A stretch of 6,629 nt of DNA from Actinomycetota bacterium (GTDB taxonomy: Bacteria; Actinomycetota; Acidimicrobiia; Acidimicrobiales; Ilumatobacteraceae). Below, piece after piece: positions 1 through 4,952 of the stretch. The notes beneath the pieces are model-generated. The model did not search any database, was not told where the DNA came from, and saw only the letters and a list, made by a program, of their open reading frames with translations. Location: contig SYDZ01000279.1 of NCBI GenBank assembly GCA_005801025.1, forward strand, positions 1 through 6,629. Direction: 5' to 3'. The position numbers and the translations under genes are program-made. Positions within the stretch are counted from its first letter, which is position 1, and every line of letters starts with the position of its first letter.

Positions 1-1051
1 GACGCTCTAACGCCAGACTTATCAGTCGATCCAACAGTTCCGGGTAACTCAACCCAGATGCATTCCATAATTTTGGGTACATCGAGATCGGTGTGAAGCC
101 AGGCATGGTATTGATCTCATTGCACAGAAAGCCACGATCATTTTCTTCGTAGAAAAAATCGACTCGCGCTAAGCCCTCGCCGCGCAACGCTTGAAAAACT
201 TGTATCGCCAGTTGGCGCACTGCAGTCGCAGCGGCATCACTCAACGGCGCAGGTATTAACAGTTGCGCACTATCTTTCAGGTATTTATCTTCGTAATCAT
301 AAAACTCATGAGCCGGAACAATTTCCCCGGCCACGCTGGCTTCGGGCTCAAGACTGCCAAGTACAGCGACTTCAATCTCGCGTCCTGTGATGGCCTCTTC
401 AAAGATGATCCATTCGTCGTAAGTAAGTGCCTGCTTCGTCGCTGCTATGACCTCGTCAATCGTGTGTGCCTTGCTGACGCCAACTGAAGAACCCATATTG
501 GCGGGCTTGATAAATAGCGGAAGCCCAAGTTCGTCGACAATAGCGCTCAGGGCTTCGGGGTTGATTTCTGATTCTCGAAGAGCGTGGTATCGCGGTTGGG
601 CGATCCCGTGACGCGCCAGCACATCTTTGGAGAGTGCTTTATCCATTCCGATTGATGAACCCAAAACTCCGGCTCCGACATAGGCCACGTCAAGCAATTC
701 CAGCATGCCTTGAATGGTTCCATCTTCACCCATGGGGCCGTGTAGCAGCGGCATCACCACAGTGTTTGCACTTCCTGTAGCGGCGGTCAGCGCCAGTGAT
801 GCAGAAACAACAGGTCCACTGGCCTGCAATCGGTCAGGTACGGCATCCGCACCACGATCCAAAGCAGCCATTGCTGATTCAGCAAGGTGCCATTGGCCGT
901 GTACGTCGATGCCGAGGGCTGTGACGGTATAACGCCGAACATCAATGGCTTTCATCACATGAGCAGCCGTCGAACAGCTGACATCATGTTCAGCGGACTG
1001 TCCACCAAAGATGATCACCAGGTTCGTTCGTTGGGTGTCGCTCATCGCCAT
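1..1051 (-). CDS. ddl: D-alanine--D-alanine ligase, C-terminus cut by the window edge
   Basis: This cytoplasmic ATP-grasp ligase joins two D-alanines to give the dipeptide that ends the peptidoglycan stem peptide. The minus-strand frame is open for 350 codons with no stop or frameshift and runs off the left edge; the family is usually about 300-375 residues, so only a few codons should be missing. Seen in the translation: an N-terminal FGGQSAEHDVS block (residues 15-25, with the substrate-contacting Glu21), HGPMGEDGT in the middle, the ATP-loop KPANMGSSVGVSK from residue 182, the omega-loop YDYEDKYL at 251-258, and metal ligands in RVDFF (Asp298) and NEINTMPG (Glu312, Asn314). The Lys-Tyr pair of the omega-loop (Tyr257) is the D-Ala-D-Ala form, not that of vancomycin-resistant D-lactate ligases. 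The start at 1051 is one of two close ATGs (the other at 1045), and both have only a weak GGA-type ribosome site. The gene is divergent from the dapA cluster. Confidence 0.96.
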   Translation of the reverse strand, partial: MAMSDTQRTNLVIIFGGQSAEHDVSCSTAAHVMKAIDVRRYTVTALGIDVHGQWHLAESAMAALDRGADAVPDRLQASGPVVSASLALTAATGSANTVVMPLLHGPMGEDGTIQGMLELLDVAYVGAGVLGSSIGMDKALSKDVLARHGIAQPRYHALRESEINPEALSAIVDELGLPLFIKPANMGSSVGVSKAHTIDEVIAATKQALTYDEWIIFEEAITGREIEVAVLGSLEPEASVAGEIVPAHEFYDYEDKYLKDSAQLLIPAPLSDAAATAVRQLAIQVFQALRGEGLARVDFFYEENDRGFLCNEINTMPGFTPISMYPKLWNASGLSYPELLDRLISLALER

Positions 1052-1113
1052 CTGATCCACATCTTGACGCTAGTGCCCGTGAACAGGTCATTGGGTTCAT
1101 CGTGAGGAGGGCT
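1052..1113. promoter_or_regulatory. Divergent intergenic region, presumed promoters of ddl and the dapA cluster
   Basis: The roughly 60-115 bases between the two divergent starts must hold the promoters for ddl (minus) and, most likely, for the plus-strand cluster. On the plus strand a TTGACG hexamer at 1064-1069 resembles a -35 box, but no good -10 hexamer follows at 16-18 bases, so I do not assign a promoter. No clear pair was found on the minus strand. No strong inverted repeat that would suggest an operator was seen. The region is inferred from gene orientation rather than from a recognised motif. Confidence 0.35.
1104..1111 (+). promoter_or_regulatory. Strong Shine-Dalgarno sequence that does not fit the downstream gene's frame
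   Basis: GAGGAGGG is the best ribosome-binding site in the window. The nearest ATG (1114) is 3 bases downstream and opens only a 10-codon frame ending at 1146. The in-frame starts of the large downstream gene are TTG at 1130 (18 bases away) and ATG at 1166 (54 bases away), both too far for normal use. It therefore either drives a leader peptide, or marks a start whose frame was broken by an indel or a sequencing error. Confidence 0.5.
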
Positions 1114-1146
1114 ATGGCGAATCGGTATCTTGCGTGGCGAGCCTAA
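1114..1146 (+). CDS. Possible 10-codon leader peptide
   Basis: An ATG just after the strong GAGGAGGG site opens a frame translating as MANRYLAWRA and stopping at TAA (1144-1146). It overlaps the TTG candidate start of the next gene (1130) and ends 19 bases before the ATG candidate (1166), so it could couple ribosomes to that gene. The peptide has no run of a single regulatory amino acid and no attenuator hairpin was found, so classical attenuation is not supported. The alternative is that this is the true N-terminus of the next gene, separated from it by a frameshift. Confidence 0.25.
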   Translation: MANRYLAWRA

Positions 1147-1165
1147 GCACTACGCTGGCAAAGGT

Positions 1166-1795
1166 ATGGCCCGTTCGCATTCTTATCAAGCCGATCCCAA
1201 ATTTCTGACATTCCACGCCTTGCGTATCAAGGGATTCGCCAAAACTGAGACCTTGGCCGAGATGGTGGCTCTCAAGGTCAGTGAAGTGGATTCTCATCTG
1301 CAGGAACTTGCTTGTGAGGAGTTAGTTATGTTCCGTGAGGCTCGTTCATTGTGGCAACTCACACCTGCAGGTCGAACTGCGCATCGCCCGGCCTTGGATC
1401 GTGACATTGCAGGTCTTGATCTAGAGCCTTTGAAGGTTCACTATCATCAATTTTTAGAGATCAATGATTCTTTCAAACATCTCTGTGGAGATTGGCAGTT
1501 GCGTGATGGTGCTCCTAACGATCACAGTGACGCTGCCTATGACCAATCGGTCATCAAACGCTTGACGGCATTGCATGCATCGGCAGTGCCAGTGCTTCAA
1601 GCCATGACGCTGATTCTGCCGCGTCTGGCTCATTACGGACCTCGTCTTGAGTCAACCTGTGCCTTGGTTGAAGGTGGAGCAAACAATATGTTTACAGGAG
1701 TGATGTGTGGGTCGTTCCACGATGTGTGGATGGAACTTCATGAAGACTTGATTCTCACGCAAGGAATTAATCGCGCTCAGGAAGGGAGTTTCTGA
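1166..1795 (+). CDS. Uncharacterised protein with a probable winged-helix N-terminus (actinobacterial regulator-like family)
   Basis: This is a 209-residue soluble protein if started at the ATG at 1166; a TTG at 1130 would add 12 residues. No signal peptide or membrane segment is visible. Residues about 13-75 look like a MarR/winged-helix fold: helices around FHALRIKGFA and TLAEMVALKVSEVDSHLQEL, then a wing-like stretch ending WQLTPAGR. The C-terminal part is helical and carries NDHSDAAYD (118-126) and HDVWMELHED (185-194), which I recall from actinobacterial proteins annotated only as putative transcriptional regulators; this is memory, not a search. The ligand and the DNA target are unknown. 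Its TGA overlaps the dapA ATG, so it is translated as part of the dapA cluster, and it faces ddl across a short divergent region. Control of cell-wall precursor genes would fit this context but is inference only. The upstream AAAGG sits just 1 base from the ATG, so the start is uncertain. Confidence 0.8.
   Translation: MARSHSYQADPKFLTFHALRIKGFAKTETLAEMVALKVSEVDSHLQELACEELVMFREARSLWQLTPAGRTAHRPALDRDIAGLDLEPLKVHYHQFLEINDSFKHLCGDWQLRDGAPNDHSDAAYDQSVIKRLTALHASAVPVLQAMTLILPRLAHYGPRLESTCALVEGGANNMFTGVMCGSFHDVWMELHEDLILTQGINRAQEGSF
1782..1788 (+). promoter_or_regulatory. Ribosome-binding site of dapA inside the preceding gene
   Basis: AAGGGAG lies 6 bases before the dapA ATG, within the last codons of the upstream gene. 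It fixes the dapA start at 1795 and allows initiation in addition to coupling through the overlapping TGA/ATG. Confidence 0.75.
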
Positions 1796-2694
1796 TGGCT
1801 CGTTTTGGAAATGTTCTCACCGCGATGGTGACACCTTTCGATGCCAGTGGGGCACTTGACCTTGATGGTGCTCAACATTTGGCGAAATGGTTGCAAGCCA
1901 ACGGTAATGATGGACTCGTGATAGCCGGAACAACTGGTGAGGCACCCGTGTTGACTGATCATGAGCGACTGAGTTTGTTCGCAGCCGTGGCTGAAGCGGT
2001 GACCATTCCGGTGATTGCGGGTACGGGAACCAACGACACCTTGCACTCAATTCATATGACGAAAGAGGCCAGTAAGTTAGGCGTGGCGGGGCTATTAGTT
2101 GTCGCTCCGTATTACAACCGCCCTCCGCAATCGGGCATTGAGGCTCATATTCGCGCAGTGGCCGCCGCTTCTGATCTGCCAATCATCGTCTACGACATTC
2201 CTGTACGGACAGGGCGAAAAATCAGTTCGTCAACTTTGTTGAAGTTGGCTCACGAAGTCTCAACGGTCGTGGCTTTGAAAGACGCTGCCGGAAATCCCGC
2301 TGAAACTGCCAATGTCATTGCTGCTGCTCCATCTGGCTTTGAGGTCTATAGCGGTGATGATGGATTGACATTGCCATTGCTGGCTGTCGGTGCAGTTGGA
2401 GTGATTGGCGTGGCCACACATTGGTCGGCGATTGATCATCAGCAGATGTTTGGTTGTTGGCAAGATGGCGATACAGCTGGAGCGCTGGCCATCAATCAAC
2501 GTCTGCTGGAAAGCTTTGCCTATGAAACTGGAGACGAATCACCTAATCCAATCCCCAGCAAAGTGATGATGAATTTGCTCGGTATACCAGTCGGTGAGTG
2601 TCGTTTGCCGATGGGTCCACCTGCTGCTTTCGTCGTCGAGAAGGCCAAAGCAGTTCTCGCCAATCTTCAGGTTTCTCGTTTGCGAGACTCCTGA
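1795..2694 (+). CDS. dapA: 4-hydroxy-tetrahydrodipicolinate synthase (dihydrodipicolinate synthase)
   Basis: This cytoplasmic class I aldolase condenses pyruvate with aspartate-semialdehyde, the first committed step of the diaminopimelate/lysine pathway, supplying lysine and, in many actinobacteria, the meso-DAP of peptidoglycan. The 299-residue product is normal for the family and forms a single TIM-barrel domain. Catalytic residues line up almost number for number with the E. coli enzyme: GTTGE with Thr46-Thr47, PYYNRP with Tyr107, YDIPVRTG with Tyr133 and Arg138, and the Schiff-base Lys162 in ALKDAAGNP. The full set of active-site residues argues for true DapA over N-acetylneuraminate lyase or other paralogues, although substrate cannot be proven by motif alone. 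The gene overlaps both neighbours by one base-level stop/start junction (TGA/ATG on each side), so expression is very probably coupled to the regulator-like gene upstream and to RNase J downstream. Confidence 0.97.
   Translation: MARFGNVLTAMVTPFDASGALDLDGAQHLAKWLQANGNDGLVIAGTTGEAPVLTDHERLSLFAAVAEAVTIPVIAGTGTNDTLHSIHMTKEASKLGVAGLLVVAPYYNRPPQSGIEAHIRAVAAASDLPIIVYDIPVRTGRKISSSTLLKLAHEVSTVVALKDAAGNPAETANVIAAAPSGFEVYSGDDGLTLPLLAVGAVGVIGVATHWSAIDHQQMFGCWQDGDTAGALAINQRLLESFAYETGDESPNPIPSKVMMNLLGIPVGECRLPMGPPAAFVVEKAKAVLANLQVSRLRDS
2674..2687 (+). promoter_or_regulatory. Small hairpin just before the dapA/RNase J junction
   Basis: TCTCG (2674-2678) and CGAGA (2683-2687) can pair as a 5-base-pair stem around a TTTG tetraloop. 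It lies in the last dapA codons, 4 bases before the TGA that overlaps the RNase J ATG, and covers the only weak purine-rich ribosome site there (GCGAGA). It has no U-tract, so it is not a terminator. A role in limiting RNase J initiation is speculative, and a stem this short can arise by chance. Confidence 0.25.
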
Positions 2695-4355
2695 TGGCAA
2701 CCCCGGTCCGGATTGCCTTTCTCGGTGGTCTCGGCGAGATTGGTCGCAACTGTATGGTCATCGAACAAGATGACAAGTTGTTGCTCATCGATTGTGGGTT
2801 GATGTTTCCTGATGCCGATATGCATGGCATTGATCTAGTTCTTCCTGACTTCACATGGCTCCGGGAAAATGCTGATCGGGTTGTGGCTTGTGTGGCGACT
2901 CATGGACATGAAGATCATGTCGGTGGGTTGCAGTATCTATTGCGCGATCTCAGTTTCCCCGTCTATGGGTCTGATGTCACTTTGGGTTTAGCACGTAACC
3001 GCATTGAAGAAGCGGGACTGCTCGGTCGCACTGAACTGATTGTTGTGCGCGACGGTGAGCGAAGAATGATCGGTCCATTTGATGTTGAGTTCATTCCTGT
3101 CACACACTCTGTGCCACACGCCTTTGCTGTTGCAGTTCATACATCACAAGGGGTGCTCTTGCACTCTGGTGACTTCAAATTGGATCTCACTCCAGTTGAC
3201 GGTCGCCGCACTGACTTAGCGCGCATTGGTGCAATTGCCTCAACAGAGGGAATTCGTTTGCTGTTATGCGATTCAACGAACGCTGAAGAACATGGGCACG
3301 CTCCCAGCGAAAGATCAATCAGCGGTGTTCTGCGGGCCTTGTTTCATGAGCACCGTGACCGCCGAATCATTACTGCGAGTTTTGCAAGTCATATTCACCG
3401 AATTCAACAGATCATCGATGCCGCTGTTGAAACTGGGCGCAAGGTAGCCACGATGGGCCGCTCAATGCAGAAAAATGTCCGTATGGCCCGTGATCTTGGG
3501 GTTCTTCAAGTTCCAGATGACACGTTGATTGATATTGAACAAGCCGACGATTACCCGCCACATAAAGTGTGCATTATCTCCACTGGCAGTCAGGGAGAAC
3601 CCATGTCGGCTCTGTCGTTGATGGCGCGTGGTGATAGCAAATGGCTAAAAGTCGCTGAACGTGATGCAGTTATTTTGTCCAGCGATGCTATTCCAGGCAA
3701 TGAGACCAATGTGACGCGAGTGATTGATGGCCTGTTACGTGCTGGTGCTGAAGTGGTGCACTCAGGTATCGCCGATGTGCACGCCACGGGGCACGCCCAA
3801 GCCGACGAACTCAAAACGTATCTTTCAATTGTTCAGCCAGAATGGTTCGTGCCGGTGCACGGCGAATATCGGCACCTCGTGGCTCATGCAAAGTTGGGAA
3901 TCATCATGGGAGTTGCTAAATCCAATGTGTTGCTCTGCGAAGATGGTGATGTCCTTGAACTCTCTGATGAAGGTCTCACCCCAGTAGCGCGAATCCCCGC
4001 TGGTTATTTGTATGTTGATGGCATCGTCGGTGACGTTGGACAGGGCGTGCTGCGCGACCGAAAAGTTCTTGCTGAAGAAGGTGTCGTCGTCGTCGTTGTG
4101 ACTGTCGATGTCGCCTCTGGGAAAGTTCTGACAGGTCCTGAGATCATCACCCGCGGTTGGGTCTACGCCCCAGAGGCTGAAGACTTACTTGATGAAGCCT
4201 GCGAAGTCGTGGCTGCTGCCGTGGAAAAGGCTTTGATGGAAGGTGTGCGCAGTCCTGAAGCCTTGGAGAAAGACGTACGGCGCGCCGCTGGTCGTTTTGT
4301 GAACGAGCGAACCAAGCGACGGCCGATGATTGTTCCCGTGGTCATGGAGGCCTAA
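2694..4355 (+). CDS. rnj: Ribonuclease J (metallo-beta-lactamase/beta-CASP RNase)
   Basis: RNase J is a zinc-dependent cytoplasmic nuclease with endonuclease and 5'-3' exonuclease activity, used in mRNA decay and rRNA maturation. The start used here is the ATG overlapping the dapA stop, giving 553 residues, close to the size of actinobacterial RNase J. A longer in-frame start at 2598 lies wholly inside dapA and is not credible. Domains: metallo-beta-lactamase part 1 (about 1-200) with GGLGEIGRN at 11-19, metal motif HGHEDH at 70-75, His138 in PVTHS and Asp160 in HSGDF; beta-CASP domain (about 210-350) with TASFASHIHR at 227-236 and STGSQGEP at 296-303; return of the lactamase fold with HATGHA at 363-368 and VPVHGEYRH at 386-394; and a C-terminal RNase J domain from about 455, including GPEIITRGWVY at 481-491. 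All expected metal ligands are present. No good ribosome site precedes it, so translation probably depends on coupling with dapA. Confidence 0.97.
   Translation: MATPVRIAFLGGLGEIGRNCMVIEQDDKLLLIDCGLMFPDADMHGIDLVLPDFTWLRENADRVVACVATHGHEDHVGGLQYLLRDLSFPVYGSDVTLGLARNRIEEAGLLGRTELIVVRDGERRMIGPFDVEFIPVTHSVPHAFAVAVHTSQGVLLHSGDFKLDLTPVDGRRTDLARIGAIASTEGIRLLLCDSTNAEEHGHAPSERSISGVLRALFHEHRDRRIITASFASHIHRIQQIIDAAVETGRKVATMGRSMQKNVRMARDLGVLQVPDDTLIDIEQADDYPPHKVCIISTGSQGEPMSALSLMARGDSKWLKVAERDAVILSSDAIPGNETNVTRVIDGLLRAGAEVVHSGIADVHATGHAQADELKTYLSIVQPEWFVPVHGEYRHLVAHAKLGIIMGVAKSNVLLCEDGDVLELSDEGLTPVARIPAGYLYVDGIVGDVGQGVLRDRKVLAEEGVVVVVVTVDVASGKVLTGPEIITRGWVYAPEAEDLLDEACEVVAAAVEKALMEGVRSPEALEKDVRRAAGRFVNERTKRRPMIVPVVMEA
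4346..4350 (+). promoter_or_regulatory. Ribosome-binding site supporting the GTG start at 4356
   Basis: GGAGG at the very end of the RNase J gene stands 5 bases before a GTG that abuts the RNase J TAA. This site makes the GTG the natural start of the next gene and argues against a later ATG. Confidence 0.75.
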
Positions 4356-4913
4356 GTGGCCCAAAAAAGATTGTCTCCGAAATACTTTGTCGGCTGTTTA
4401 GTTATTATGTTGTTGGCTTGCCGAAGCGAGCAGCCAGCCGTCAAAGACTCAAGTCTGCGGCTTGATCTCATTGAGCAGGCAATGGATGCCGTTGACGCAG
4501 GGGTGGGTGACGATCAGGCTTATTTTGAAATCAATGTCACTGACGCGGTCGTCAACCTTTTTCTTGCCACCGATCTTGATGGTCAACCAAATCCCGACGG
4601 ATTGCCCGATGCCATGGCGCAATATGTTTTTACACCGCAAGACGGTCTTGAGGATGTAGCTCTGCCACTGGCTGCCAACGGACCGACCTTCACGCGCTCT
4701 GCTGTTAATTTTTCAATAGAAAAAGTATTGCTGAAAGTCATCAGTGCATTGCCTAACTCACGGGCGACAATGTTCGTCATAGCCGGAGTGGGTACAGCGT
4801 CGGAGTCCACGGGAGTCGCTGACTATCGAGTGCACATGAACTCCTCGCAAGGTGGTGAAATGTCTGTGCTCGTGACGAAAGATGGTGAGATCATCGGCAC
4901 CGATGCTTCTTAG
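4356..4913 (+). CDS. Putative secreted lipoprotein of unknown function
   Basis: This is a 185-residue protein that I do not recognise. The N-terminus reads as a lipoprotein signal: basic residues Lys4, Arg5 and Lys9, a hydrophobic core (about 11-20), and a lipobox-like LLAC ending at Cys22, which predicts membrane anchoring and export of about 164 residues. The residue after the cysteine is Arg, which is unusual but not prohibitive. The mature part starts with a helical, acidic segment (LDLIEQAMDAVDAGVG), followed by YFEINVTDAVVNLFLA and a likely alpha/beta domain ending in alternating strands near GEMSVLVTKDGEIIG (172-182 region). No catalytic motif, repeat or second membrane segment is visible. 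It starts directly at the RNase J stop with its own GGAGG site, so it belongs to the same transcription unit, and it precedes ftsK by 39 bases. A link to cell envelope work is suggested by export and neighbours only. Confidence 0.82.
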   Translation: MAQKRLSPKYFVGCLVIMLLACRSEQPAVKDSSLRLDLIEQAMDAVDAGVGDDQAYFEINVTDAVVNLFLATDLDGQPNPDGLPDAMAQYVFTPQDGLEDVALPLAANGPTFTRSAVNFSIEKVLLKVISALPNSRATMFVIAGVGTASESTGVADYRVHMNSSQGGEMSVLVTKDGEIIGTDAS

Positions 4914-4952
4914 CCGATTATTGCCCCAAAAACAGTGTGCCTAACTGGGGGT
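4914..4952 (+). promoter_or_regulatory. Short gap before ftsK with ribosome site and possible sequestering stem
   Basis: The 39-base gap contains the presumed ftsK ribosome site, GGGGG at 4947-4951, 1 base from the ATG at 4953 (shorter than ideal if the whole run is used). CCCCA at 4924-4928 could pair with TGGGG at 4946-4950 around a 17-base loop, which would hide this site. There is no U-tract, so I do not call a terminator. No promoter motif was recognised, so ftsK may be read from the upstream unit. Confidence 0.3.

Noticed and set aside
263..932. Plus-strand ORFs opposite ddl
   Set aside because: The minus strand carries an uninterrupted Ddl reading frame with conserved motifs throughout, so these are antisense shadows.
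1064..1069. TTGACG as a sigma-70-type -35 box for the plus-strand cluster
   Set aside because: No acceptable -10 hexamer follows at 16-18 bases, so I mention it only within the intergenic entry and do not call a promoter.
1817..2182. Minus-strand ORF of 121 codons opposite dapA
   Set aside because: The plus strand encodes dapA with all catalytic residues, and the antisense product has low-information composition and no recognisable motif.
2598..2693. An in-frame upstream start that would extend RNase J by 32 residues
   Set aside because: The extension lies wholly inside dapA in another frame, its sequence does not resemble RNase J, and the ATG overlapping the dapA stop begins exactly at the conserved N-terminus.
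4083..4094. Four tandem GTC units in the RNase J gene, considered as a phase-variable repeat
   Set aside because: The unit is three bases and encodes part of a valine-rich beta strand (residues 464-469), so length change would not shift the frame. It fits normal protein composition.
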